Part shown: piece after piece, positions 35,782 through 44,894 of the stretch | Layout: each line of letters starts with the position of its first letter | Position numbering within the stretch: the stretch's first letter is position 1 | From: Couchioplanes caeruleus | GTDB taxonomy: Bacteria; Actinomycetota; Actinomycetes; Mycobacteriales; Micromonosporaceae | Direction of reading: 5' to 3' | DNA: 64,000 bases | Assembly: GCF_023499255.1 (NCBI RefSeq) | Contig: NZ_CP092183.1 | Coordinates: 2,177,501-2,241,500, forward strand | The notes under the pieces: generated by a model | Databases searched by the model: none | Told to the model about the DNA's origin: nothing | What the model saw: only the letters and a program-made list of their open reading frames with translations | Position numbers and translations under genes: made by a program

Positions 35782-36702
35782 CTAGAGGCGTGCCAGTTCA
35801 TCCGCCAGCATCTTCGACATGCGTGCGTGCCGCTCGTGACCGACCGGGACGCCGCGGCTCGGACACTCCGTCACCATGAGCGTGTAGAGGTGCAGCCGGT
35901 ACAGCGTCAGCCGGGTCCGCGCCTCGTCGTCGAGGACCAGGCCGGTGGCGGCGGCGTACCCGCGCAGGAACGGATGGTCCGGCTCGTCCTCGATGCGGTG
36001 GAACAGCGCGGGGGAGACCAGGTCCAGCAGCGGGTCGCCGTAGAGGTACCGCTCGCCGTCGACCAGCCCGGTGAGCCGCCCCTGCTCGGTCAGCACGTTG
36101 CCGTCCCACAGGTCGAAGTGCAGCAGGGCCGGGCGGGTCACGGACGCCAGCGCCGCCCGGTGCCGCTCGACCGCCTCGAGGATCCCGGCGGGCAGCGGCA
36201 CGTCCCAGTCGGCCGCGTCGGCGATCAGCGCCCGCATGATCGCCGTGAACGCCTCGGGCCAGTCGCGGCCGGAGGGGCGGTCGCCGTCGTACCCGAAGCG
36301 GGTTCCCTCGACGGTGTGGACGCGCGCGATCACCCGGCCCAGCTCCTCGCGGACGGACGCCGCGTCCGGAACGTCCGTGAGCGACCGTCCGGGCAGGAGG
36401 GTGGTCGCGATCCAGCCGTCGCCCAGGTGCAGCACCTCCGGCACCGGTGCGATATCGCGGACCATCCGGAAATACCGGGCCTCAGCGGGGATGAGGTCGC
36501 GTTCGTACCGCAGCAGCCGGGCGTCGTCCGGCGGGCCTGCTTTCACCACCACGGACCGGCCGTCGGCGAGCGTCGCCCGCCACACCGCCGCGAAGCCGCC
36601 ACCGGACAATTCCGCGGCCTGCACCACGGGTGTCCCCAGGGCGGGTGACAGCATCTCGTCGATCGTACGGAGGTCCAGCCGGCGCTGGGTGGGACTGCGC
36701 AT
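35782..36702 (-). CDS. APH/fructosamine-kinase-like phosphotransferase
   Basis: 306 aa, ATG at 36702 chosen as the first Met that starts the family fold; the frame stays open far upstream without support. It has a fructosamine-kinase-like N-lobe with VVVKAGPP, Brenner loop LLHFDLWDGNVL (catalytic Asp near residue 201) and metal motif GLVDGERYLYGDPLLDL. Likely phosphorylates a small molecule such as an aminoglycoside, sugar amine or choline analogue. Divergent from the TPR gene. Confidence 0.85.
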   Translation of the reverse strand: MRSPTQRRLDLRTIDEMLSPALGTPVVQAAELSGGGFAAVWRATLADGRSVVVKAGPPDDARLLRYERDLIPAEARYFRMVRDIAPVPEVLHLGDGWIATTLLPGRSLTDVPDAASVREELGRVIARVHTVEGTRFGYDGDRPSGRDWPEAFTAIMRALIADAADWDVPLPAGILEAVERHRAALASVTRPALLHFDLWDGNVLTEQGRLTGLVDGERYLYGDPLLDLVSPALFHRIEDEPDHPFLRGYAAATGLVLDDEARTRLTLYRLHLYTLMVTECPSRGVPVGHERHARMSKMLADELARL

Positions 36703-36761
36703 GCGCCATTGTGTACCGAACCGTAAGGTGTTTCTGGCCCCGAAGGGGTACAGACTGGTGC

Positions 36762-37742
36762 ATGACCGTCCGCCATGAAGGGCCGCGGTTGACGAACCAC
36801 GGCCGGGACCCCGCCGTCCCGCACCCGCGCTCCGTGCCGCTCGAACCGCCGAGGGGCGCCGCGGACCTGCCCCGATACCTGCGCGCGCTGCGCCGCCTGG
36901 GAGACGCCGACGACCTCGCCGCCGCGTACGCCGGCTGCACGATCGCCGTCGAGGTCGCCGGGCGCGAGGGCGACGCGGCCGGGCTCGTCGCGGCGTACTC
37001 GCAGCGCTCCTCGGTGTCCCGCCGCAGCGGTGACCTGCCCGCCGCGGCGCGCGACGCCGAGGCCGCAGCCGAGCTGCTCGCCGTCTCCGGCGCCGAGCCG
37101 GACGGCGCGACGGCGGCCCTCCTGCTGTCGCGGCGGATCGCCGTGCTGCTCGACATGGGTGACGTCGACCGGGCCGGCCCGCTGTTCGCCGCGGCGCCGT
37201 TCGGCGGTGACCTGCCCGACGACCCCGAGTTCCTGCTGCTGCGCTACGTGCGGGGCCGCCTGCACGGCGCGGCGGGCCGGCCCGGCGACGCCCTCGCCGA
37301 CTGGTACCGGTGCGGCGAGCGGGTGGCCGTCCGCCGCTTCGACCACCCCGGCGTGCTGCCGTGGCGCTCGGCGGCGGCGGACGTCCTGACCGGCATCGGC
37401 GCCGCCGAGGCGGCCGAGCGGCTGGTCGCCGAGGAGGTGGCGCTGACCCGCCGGCACGGGCTGGCGTCGGCGCTCGGCCGGGCGCTGCGCGTCCAGGGCC
37501 GGGTGCTGCCCGGGGCGGCCGGCCTGGCCCGGGCGGAGGAGGCGGTCCGGGTCCTGCAGGGCGCCCCGCGCCGCTTCGAGCTGGCCACGGCGCTGGTCGA
37601 CCTCGGCGAGCTGCTGCACCGGGCCCGGCGCCGCCCGCAGGCCCGGCGGGTGCTGCGCGACGGGCTCGAGCTCGCCGAGCGGTGCGGCTCCCCGGGGCTG
37701 GCCGCCCGGGCCCGGCGCACCACCCGCGGGCGGTCGACCTAG
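36762..37742 (+). CDS. TPR protein resembling the C-terminal part of a LuxR-type (LAL) regulator
   Basis: 326 aa, ATG at 36762. Helical repeats end in RRFELATALVDLGELLHRARRRPQARRVLRDGLELAE, a signature usually found just before the LuxR HTH in large ATP-binding regulators. Here the frame stops right where the HTH should begin and the N-terminal ATPase is missing. It is therefore either a stand-alone TPR protein or a remnant of such a regulator. No Walker motif or HTH. The IdeR-like box and SIP gene follow directly. Confidence 0.6.
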   Translation: MTVRHEGPRLTNHGRDPAVPHPRSVPLEPPRGAADLPRYLRALRRLGDADDLAAAYAGCTIAVEVAGREGDAAGLVAAYSQRSSVSRRSGDLPAAARDAEAAAELLAVSGAEPDGATAALLLSRRIAVLLDMGDVDRAGPLFAAAPFGGDLPDDPEFLLLRYVRGRLHGAAGRPGDALADWYRCGERVAVRRFDHPGVLPWRSAAADVLTGIGAAEAAERLVAEEVALTRRHGLASALGRALRVQGRVLPGAAGLARAEEAVRVLQGAPRRFELATALVDLGELLHRARRRPQARRVLRDGLELAERCGSPGLAARARRTTRGRST

Positions 37743-37761
37743 TTAGGGTAGCCTTCGCTTC
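37743..37761. promoter_or_regulatory. IdeR/DmdR-type iron box
   Basis: TTAGGGTAGCCTTCGCTTC matches the left and central part of the actinobacterial iron-box consensus (TTAGGTTAGSCTAACCTAA) at 12 of the first 13 positions; the right arm is degenerate. It lies in the 20-nt gap before a siderophore-interacting protein gene, which is the expected target. Confidence 0.6.
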
Positions 37762-37762
37762 C

Positions 37763-38590
37763 ATGATGTCCGTCCTGGCGCCGCCGCTGCTGCGGCCGTA
37801 CCAGCCGTTCCCGCTGCGGGTGGCCCGCGCGGCCCGGCTGAGCAGCAGCTTCGTGCGGATCACGCTGACCGGCGAGGCGCTGGCGGACTTCGCGTACCAC
37901 GGGTTCGACCAGCGGATCAACCTGCTGTTCCTGCCGCCGGACGCCGATCACGAGGCTTTCGCCCGGTCGGCGGACTGGCGCTCGTGCGGCGCCCCGCTGC
38001 GGGTCTACACCGTGCGGGCATACCGGCCGGGTGCGGCCGAGCTCGACGTCGACTTCGTCCTGCACGGCGACGCCTCCCCGGCGTCGCGGTGGGCCGGCGC
38101 GGCGGTCCCCGGCGACCGGATCGTGATGATCGGTGCGACCCCGGGCCACCCGGTCACCGACGTGGCCTGGAAGCCTCCGGCGACCGCGGAGCTCCTGCTG
38201 CTCGCGGCCGACGCGACGGCCCTCCCCGCCGCGGCGTCCATCCTGGAGTCCCTCGACCGCCCCGCCCGCGCCGTCCTCGAGGTGCCGTACGCCGACGACC
38301 GCCTGCCCGTCGCGGGCCGCCACGACATCACCTGGCTCGTCCGCGCCCACGGCGACCGGATCGAACCGGTGGTCCGGTCCCTGCTGGGCGGCGGCGCCAC
38401 GGTCGCCGCGGACGCCCGGCCGGCGGACGAGGACGGCATCGTGTGGGACGTGCCGGCGCAGGCCACCGGCACCTTCTACGCCTGGCTCGCAGGGGAGTCG
38501 CGTACGGTCGTCGCCCTGCGCCGCCACCTCGTCGGTGAGCGCGGCATCGACCGCAACGCAGTCGCCTTCATGGGCTACTGGAAACGCTAG
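37763..38590 (+). CDS. siderophore-interacting protein (FAD-dependent ferric-siderophore reductase)
   Basis: 275 aa; ATG at 37763 or the adjacent ATG at 37766. The FAD-binding domain has VARAARLSSSFVRITLTG and the SIP flavin motif region LRVYTVRAYRP. The NAD(P)H domain begins near LLLLAADATALPAAASILE. It should reduce Fe3+-siderophore in the cytosol to release iron. The iron box just upstream indicates repression by IdeR in iron-replete cells. Its stop shares CTAG with the convergent gene. Confidence 0.92.
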   Translation: MMSVLAPPLLRPYQPFPLRVARAARLSSSFVRITLTGEALADFAYHGFDQRINLLFLPPDADHEAFARSADWRSCGAPLRVYTVRAYRPGAAELDVDFVLHGDASPASRWAGAAVPGDRIVMIGATPGHPVTDVAWKPPATAELLLLAADATALPAAASILESLDRPARAVLEVPYADDRLPVAGRHDITWLVRAHGDRIEPVVRSLLGGGATVAADARPADEDGIVWDVPAQATGTFYAWLAGESRTVVALRRHLVGERGIDRNAVAFMGYWKR

Positions 38591-39393
38591 ACCGTCAAAG
38601 GGTCGCGGGGAGCCCACTGGGTGTGCTCGGCGAACGCGCGGTAGCGGTGCAGCGCGATGAACAGCCACCCGAGGCTGAGGATCGCCAGGATGACGAACGG
38701 GATCACCCCGCCGAAGGTGTCCCAGGCCGTGTGCATGGCCACCGCGCCGGCGAAGGTGGCGAGGAAGGCGAGCATCTTCCTGCCGGTCGGTGAGGCGATC
38801 ATCGCCCAGAGCGCTCCGCAGGTCAGTCCGGTCCAGGCGGTGTGTCCCGCGGGGGCGGTCAGGCCGCGGACGAACAGGGTCTCCTGAACGGCGGTGATGT
38901 TGCCCTTCGACTCGAGCAGCGCGCTGAAGCCGTACCCCATGGTCTCGAGCGCGGCGAATCCCATCCCGGACGCGACCCCGATGACCAGCCCGTCGCTGGG
39001 CAGCCGCCGCCCGTGCCGGGCGAGCAGGACGAACAGCAGGACCACCGGGACGATCATCTTCGCCGCCTCCTCGATGACCGCGACGAAGAGCATCGGCAGC
39101 GCGCCGAGCCCGCGCAGCGCGTCGTACTCGAGCGTGCCGGCCACGACGACGCCGATGACCCCGCCGAAGAACGCCGCGATGACCAGCGCCGCGGCCGGCA
39201 CCTGCCACCGGCCGGTCCGGGCCTGCGCGAACGTCAGGAAGGCCAGGGGCACCACGGTCGCGCCGAGCAGCAGCAGCGAGGGCACGAAGTTGGGGTTCTG
39301 CGTCCGGACCAGCGTCCGCAGCACGACGACGTAGAGCGCCAGCCCGATGACCAGCACGCCGAGCCAGGCCCAGCGGCGGAAGAGATCACGCAT
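38587..39393 (-). CDS. PrsW-family intramembrane protease
   Basis: 268 aa. The ATG at 39393 (MRDLFRRW) is preferred over one 24 codons upstream because the membrane protein pattern starts here. There are about eight membrane helices. The PrsW metal motifs are visible: EEAAK in one helix, an E-T-M/E-S region in the next, and conserved His residues in HTAWTG and HTAWDT. In other bacteria PrsW cleaves anti-sigma factors; actinobacterial members are widespread but mostly of unknown target. Confidence 0.88.
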   Translation of the reverse strand: MRDLFRRWAWLGVLVIGLALYVVVLRTLVRTQNPNFVPSLLLLGATVVPLAFLTFAQARTGRWQVPAAALVIAAFFGGVIGVVVAGTLEYDALRGLGALPMLFVAVIEEAAKMIVPVVLLFVLLARHGRRLPSDGLVIGVASGMGFAALETMGYGFSALLESKGNITAVQETLFVRGLTAPAGHTAWTGLTCGALWAMIASPTGRKMLAFLATFAGAVAMHTAWDTFGGVIPFVILAILSLGWLFIALHRYRAFAEHTQWAPRDPLTV

Positions 39394-39456
39394 GCCTCGC
39401 AGTCTCGCGCACCGGTAAGGGACCCGCCACCGGGTGATTTCAGTGTGCCTCGCCAG

Positions 39457-39477
39457 GTACTTCATCTGATACAGTAC
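39457..39477. promoter_or_regulatory. possible PadR operator
   Basis: Inverted repeat GTACT-N11-AGTAC ends 5 nt upstream of the padR ATG, overlapping GATACAGT, a possible -10 region. Spacing is compatible with a PadR dimer but the arms are short. Confidence 0.4.
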
Positions 39478-39482
39478 TCGGC

Positions 39483-39872
39483 ATGGTTGACAACTCGCGG
39501 GACGTCCTCGCCGCGGACCTGCTGCGGGGGCACACCGACACGATCGTGCTGGGCGTGCTGCGCCGCGAGGACCGGTACGGCTTCGAGATCTTCAAGCGGA
39601 TCCGCGACGCCACCGGTGGGCGGCACGAGATCAAGGAGGCCACCCTCTACGCGACGTACCGCCGGCTCATGAAGGACGGCCTCATCGAGGCGTACTGGGG
39701 TGACGAGAGCCAGGGCGGCCGGCGCAAGTACTACCGCATCACCGACGCCGGCCGTGCCGTCTACCGCCGCAACGCGGCGGCGTGGGCGGCCACCCGGGAC
39801 ATCATCGACACCCTGCTCGACCTCGACGACGGCTCCGGCTCACCCGACACGACGCAAAGGCGGTCATCGTGA
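39483..39872 (+). CDS. PadR-family regulator
   Basis: 129 aa, short class without the C-terminal Vir domain. The winged helix is IVLGVLRREDRYGFEIFKRI...ATLYATYRRLMKDGLIEAYW, with the wing GGRRKYYRIT. The stop is inside GTGA with the next gene's start, so it forms a padR-membrane protein pair, a common arrangement in which PadR represses a DUF1700-like partner and a nearby ABC exporter. Confidence 0.9.
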   Translation: MVDNSRDVLAADLLRGHTDTIVLGVLRREDRYGFEIFKRIRDATGGRHEIKEATLYATYRRLMKDGLIEAYWGDESQGGRRKYYRITDAGRAVYRRNAAAWAATRDIIDTLLDLDDGSGSPDTTQRRSS

Positions 39873-40771
39873 CCCTGTCAGACGAGACCCCGGGCGGGGC
39901 CGGCATGCACGTGCACCGCCTGCTCGACGAGGCGTTCGCCGGCGTCGAGATGGGCCCGGAGCAGCAGGACCTCAAGGAGGAGATGCGCGGCAACCTCGTC
40001 GCCCGCGTCGCCGAGCTGACGGCGAGCGGGATGGGCGAGCCGGCCGCGGCCCGCCGGGCGGTCGACGAGATGGGCGACGTGCGCGCGATCCTCGACGCGA
40101 CCGAGCCGCGGACCGGGCCGGCCGGCACCGCCGCGGCCTGGCAATCCCTGCGCGTACGGACCGACGCGGCGTTCGCGGTCCGCACGGTGGTGCTGTCGGC
40201 CCTCGCCGTGGCCGGGCTCGCGGTGCTCGCGCTGGCGGCGTACGTCGTCGACATGCCCCTCGCCGTCCAGGTCGTGGCGGTGGCGGTGGTCGCCGCGGCG
40301 GCCGGCGTGATCACCGCCGACGCGCTGCGGCAGGAGACCACGGGAAGCCACCCCATGCCGCCCGCCCGGGCCGCCGGGTACGGCGCCGCGACGCTGCTCG
40401 CCGTGGCCGCCCTCGGCGCCGGCTGGCTGTACCTGCGCGACGCCGGCCTGCCCTGGCTCATCGCCGGGGCGCTGGTGCTGGTGGTGTCCGCCGCGGTCTT
40501 CACCTACCTGGGCGCCACCCAGACCAACCGGCACAAGGCGTGGGTGGTCCAGCAGCAGCAGGCGGCGTACGGCTCCGACCGGTTCTCCGAGGACCCGGCG
40601 GCCGCCGCGCGCTTCGGCATCTACACCGTCACGGTGTGGCTGGTCGCCGCCGCGGCCTTCGTGGCGCTGACGCTCACGGCCGGCTGGGCGTGGTCCTGGC
40701 TGGCGGTGGTCGGCGGCTTCGTCGCGATGACCGTCCTGATCGCCCGCATGCTCTTCGCCCCGAAACCCTGA
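39869..40771 (+). CDS. membrane protein with N-terminal permease-prefix/DUF1700-like domain
   Basis: 300 aa, GTG overlapping the padR stop. A cytosolic N-terminal helical domain (~1-90, LKEEMRGNLVARVAELTASGMGEPAAARRAVDEMGDVRAI) is the permease prefix / HAAS-type module that pairs with PadR regulators. Six membrane helices follow (~105-300). It may sense or tune the ABC pair downstream. A strong hairpin follows its stop, so the ABC genes may have their own promoter. Confidence 0.8.
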   Translation: MTLSDETPGGAGMHVHRLLDEAFAGVEMGPEQQDLKEEMRGNLVARVAELTASGMGEPAAARRAVDEMGDVRAILDATEPRTGPAGTAAAWQSLRVRTDAAFAVRTVVLSALAVAGLAVLALAAYVVDMPLAVQVVAVAVVAAAAGVITADALRQETTGSHPMPPARAAGYGAATLLAVAALGAGWLYLRDAGLPWLIAGALVLVVSAAVFTYLGATQTNRHKAWVVQQQQAAYGSDRFSEDPAAAARFGIYTVTVWLVAAAAFVALTLTAGWAWSWLAVVGGFVAMTVLIARMLFAPKP

Positions 40772-40778
40772 GCCAGGG

Positions 40779-40812
40779 CCGTGGCCGCGGTGCGCCAACA
40801 CCGCGGCCACGG
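40779..40812 (+). terminator. hairpin terminator or attenuator
   Basis: A perfect 14-bp stem (CCGTGGCCGCGGTG and complement) with a 6-nt loop, 8 nt past the stop of the membrane protein gene and 146 nt before the ABC ATPase start. It either ends the padR transcript or attenuates read-through into the ABC genes. Confidence 0.7.
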
Positions 40813-40958
40813 CGGGAACACACCGGAGTCGCCGGCCGGTCGGCCGGGTCCTGCCGTGCGTGCCGCAAGCGAACGGTAACCCACGACCTCTGTCACAACC
40901 GGCGACTCCTTCCACCGTCCGGGCGGCGCCGCCGTCCGGCGACCCAGAAGGAGCAACC

Positions 40959-41944
<986 letters not shown>

Positions 41945-41948
<4 letters not shown>

Positions 41949-42721
41949 CCACCGTCGTCACGCACACCGGGCTGCTGTCGCTGCGCTCCCTGCGTACGCT
42001 GTCCCGCCAACCGGCTTACCTGATGTTCACGCTGGTGCAGCCGATGGTCTGGCTGCTGCTGTTCGGCCAGCTGTTCCGCCGCATCGCGGAGATGCCCGCC
42101 TTCGGCGGCGGGTCGTACCTGAGCTATCTGACCCCCGGGGTGGTCGTCATGACCGCGATGATGACCGCCGGCTGGAGCGGCACGTCGATCGTCCAGGACA
42201 TGGAACGCGGCGTCATGGACCGCACGCTGACCTCACCGGTACGCCGCGGCGCCCTCGTCAACGCGTCCCTCGTCCACCAGGCGATCGTGACCGTCGTCCA
42301 GTCGCTGATCATGGTGGGGGTCGGCCTGCTCGCCGGCGCCCGCTACGACGGAGGCCCGCGCGGCATGCTCGTCCTCGTGCTCGCCGCGATCCTCATCGGC
42401 GTGGTGTTCGCCGCCTTCTCCGACGCGGTCGCGCTCCTCGTCCACCAGCAGGAGGCACTGATAGCGGTGGCGCAGTTCCTGGTGCTGCCGCTGACCTTCC
42501 TGTCGTCGGTGATGATCGCGCCGTCGCTGATGCCGGGCTGGGTCGCCGACGTGGCCCGGTACAACCCGGTGGACTGGGCGGCGGTGGCGGCCCGGGAAGC
42601 GCTGACCGACACGCCGGACTGGGGGCTGGTGGGCGGCAGGATCGGCCTGCTGCTGGCGCTCGCGGCGGTGATGGCGTGGCTGTCCGCCCGGGCCTACCGG
42701 GTGTACCAGCGCTCCATCTGA
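41945..42721 (+). CDS. ABC-2 type permease (DrrB-like)
   Basis: 258 aa, ATG overlapping the ATPase stop (ATGA). Six membrane helices with the ABC-2 pattern: an N-terminal amphipathic segment, FTLVQPMVWLLLFGQLF in helix 1, and the central LTSPVRRGALVNASLV loop that contacts the ATPase. The last 28 nt overlap the convergent SulP gene. Confidence 0.9.
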
Positions 42722-44370
42722 TCCGTGCCGCCGGTGGGGCTCAGCAGCTCGCGGGCGCGCGCGATAGCGGCGGGCGTGTCTCTGCAGAGCAGGCCCTCGC
42801 GTTCGAGCTCGGCGGTGCTGCCGACGGCGGTCAGCGCCTGCCGGTGGGCGGGATCGATGCCGGAGAGCAGCACGAGGATCCCGCGGTGCCGCAGCCGCGC
42901 GATGGCGTCGCCGAGGATGTGCGCCCCGGTGGCGTCGATGGTGGACACCCGGGACATCCGCAGGATGACCGCGCGGACGTCCGCGACCTCGGTGAGCTCC
43001 AGCAGGAAGTCGTGCGCGGCGGCGAAGAACAGCGGCCCGTCCAGCCGGTAGGCGACGATGTGTTCCCGCAGCAGCGCGTGCTCCTCGGCGCTGTGGTCGG
43101 TGTCGTCGATCGGGACCTGCTTGATGCCGGCGGTCCGCGCGATGGCCCGCAGGGCGAGGACGACGGCGACGCCGAGACCGACGGCGACGGCAGTGACCAG
43201 GTCGAAGACGACGGTCACGGCGAAGGTGAGGATGAGGACGGCCGCATCGCGGCGGGTGGCTCGGATCAGCGCCAGCAGCGATGCGGTCTCCACCATCCGC
43301 ACGGTCGTGGCCAGCAGGACGCCGGCCAGCGCGGCCAGCGGGATCCGCGACACCAGCGGCGCGGCGGCCAGCACGATGACGGCCAGGGCCACGGCGTGGG
43401 TCAGCGCGGCCAGCTTCGACTGCGCCCCGGCGCGCACGTTGACCGCCGTACGGGCGATCGCCGCGGTGGCCGGGACGCCGCCCATGATCGGCGCGGCCAG
43501 GTTCGCCAGGCCCTGCCCGAACAGCTCCCGGTCGGGATGATGCCGCTGGCTGACGCTCATGGCGTCGGCGACGGTGGCGGACAGCAGGCTCTCCAGCGCG
43601 GCGAGGGCGGCCACCGCGAGCGCGGCGGGCATCAGGTCCGCCGCCGCGGACCAGTGCAGGAAGTCCAGCGAAGGCGCGGGCAGGCCGCTGGGCAGCGCGC
43701 CGATCCGCGCCAGCGGCAGCGACGTGACCTCGGCCAGCACGGTGGCGCCGGCGACGGCGACCAGCGAGAACGGTACGGCGGGCCGCCAGCGCGCCCCCAG
43801 CAGCATGAGCGTGGCGACCCCCGCCGTGACCAGCAGGGGAGCCGGATGGGGATGGGACACGAAGCGCGTCACGGCGTCGGCGGCCACCGCCCACACCTTC
43901 TCGCCCCGCGCGTCGCCGACACCGAGCATCGCCGGCACCTGCTGCAGGGCGATCACCACCGCGATGCCCGCCGTGAAGCCCTCGATCACGGGCGTGGGCA
44001 GGTACCGGACGTACCGGCCCAGCCCGGCGACGGCGAGCCCGATCAGCACGAGGCCGGCCATGACGCCGACCATCAGCACCCCGTCGGCCCCGAACTCGTG
44101 CACGATCGGCAGCAGCACCACGGTCATCGCCCCGGTCGGCCCGGACACCTGCAGATTCGACCCGCCGAACACCGCCGCCACCGCACCGGCCACGACGGCG
44201 GTGACCAGCCCGGCCTGCGCGCCCAGCCCGGAAGCCACCCCGAACGCCAGCGCCAGCGGCAGGGCGACCACCGCGACGGTCAACCCGGCCACGAGATCCC
44301 GCCGCGGATGCCGCCGGGCCGCGGCCCAGTCGCCGCGCTGCGGAAGCAGGCGCGTCAGCCGCCCGGTCAC
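42694..44370 (-). CDS. SulP-family anion transporter with STAS domain
   Basis: 558 aa, GTG overlapping the arsR stop (GTGA). It has the SulP N-terminal motif DLVAGLTVAVVALPLALAFG, ten to twelve membrane helices with SGPTGAMTVVL, and a C-terminal STAS domain (~425-545) with MSRVSTIDATGAHIL, where Ser/Thr near ST-D-ATG are the usual regulatory phosphosites. Substrate could be sulfate, bicarbonate or another anion. Control by the adjacent ArsR repressor is likely. Confidence 0.92.
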   Translation of the reverse strand: MTGRLTRLLPQRGDWAAARRHPRRDLVAGLTVAVVALPLALAFGVASGLGAQAGLVTAVVAGAVAAVFGGSNLQVSGPTGAMTVVLLPIVHEFGADGVLMVGVMAGLVLIGLAVAGLGRYVRYLPTPVIEGFTAGIAVVIALQQVPAMLGVGDARGEKVWAVAADAVTRFVSHPHPAPLLVTAGVATLMLLGARWRPAVPFSLVAVAGATVLAEVTSLPLARIGALPSGLPAPSLDFLHWSAAADLMPAALAVAALAALESLLSATVADAMSVSQRHHPDRELFGQGLANLAAPIMGGVPATAAIARTAVNVRAGAQSKLAALTHAVALAVIVLAAAPLVSRIPLAALAGVLLATTVRMVETASLLALIRATRRDAAVLILTFAVTVVFDLVTAVAVGLGVAVVLALRAIARTAGIKQVPIDDTDHSAEEHALLREHIVAYRLDGPLFFAAAHDFLLELTEVADVRAVILRMSRVSTIDATGAHILGDAIARLRHRGILVLLSGIDPAHRQALTAVGSTAELEREGLLCRDTPAAIARARELLSPTGGTDQMERWYTR

Positions 44371-44711
44371 GACAACTGCCCCTCGGCGTCGATCTGGACG
44401 AGCAGCTCATCACGGTCGGTGAGCACGGCGGACAGAATCCGCCGCCCGGCCGCCAGCAGCTCGGCGACGGCGGGCGTGCTCAGCGTGTAGACGACCGAGG
44501 AGCCGGTGCGAGCGGACGTCACCAGCCCGGCCCGGCGGAGCACGCCGAGCTGCTGGGAGAGGTTCGAGGGCTCGACGTCGATGTCGGCGAGGAGGTCGCG
44601 TACGGGCTTCGGGCCGTCCTGGAGGAGCTCGAGGACGCGGATGCGGACCGGGTGGCCCAGCGTGCGAAAGAGCTCGGCTTTCGCCTGGTACAGCGGGACA
44701 CCCATGCGCAT
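44367..44711 (-). CDS. ArsR/SmtB-family repressor without cysteines
   Basis: 114 aa. Winged helix with the recognition segment DVEPSNLSQQLGVLRRAGLVTSARTGSSVVYTL. The protein contains no Cys and lacks the usual metal-ligating His/Asp clusters, so it is unlikely to sense thiophilic metals; it could respond to pH, an anion or another signal. It is first in an operon with the SulP transporter and has a perfect 20-bp palindrome 24 nt upstream. Confidence 0.9.
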   Translation of the reverse strand: MRMGVPLYQAKAELFRTLGHPVRIRVLELLQDGPKPVRDLLADIDVEPSNLSQQLGVLRRAGLVTSARTGSSVVYTLSTPAVAELLAAGRRILSAVLTDRDELLVQIDAEGQLS

Positions 44712-44734
44712 CCTGTCGGTATGATGACTTCTTC

Positions 44735-44754
44735 ACTTGAAGAATTCTTCAAGT
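44735..44754. promoter_or_regulatory. ArsR operator, perfect 20-bp palindrome
   Basis: ACTTGAAGAATTCTTCAAGT is perfectly self-complementary over 20 bp and AT-rich against a 70% GC background. It lies 24-43 nt upstream of the arsR start, where an ArsR dimer would cover the promoter of the arsR-sulP operon. Confidence 0.8.
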
Positions 44755-44894
44755 CGCGGCCAGCGTACCGGCCGTGATGCGGAGAGAACACGGAGAGTGG
44801 GATAGTTCTCACTCCATCCGTGATCTTGGTTTACAGAGAAACTTAAATACGTCTAAGGTTTCCCTGCTGCTTGACGTGCACGGGGGAGTTGACA

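Noticed and set aside
39849..39862. ACGCAAAGG resembling half of a GEMM riboswitch before the GTG at 39869
   Set aside because: It lies inside the padR coding region and no GGCAAACC or GNRA-capped stem is nearby.
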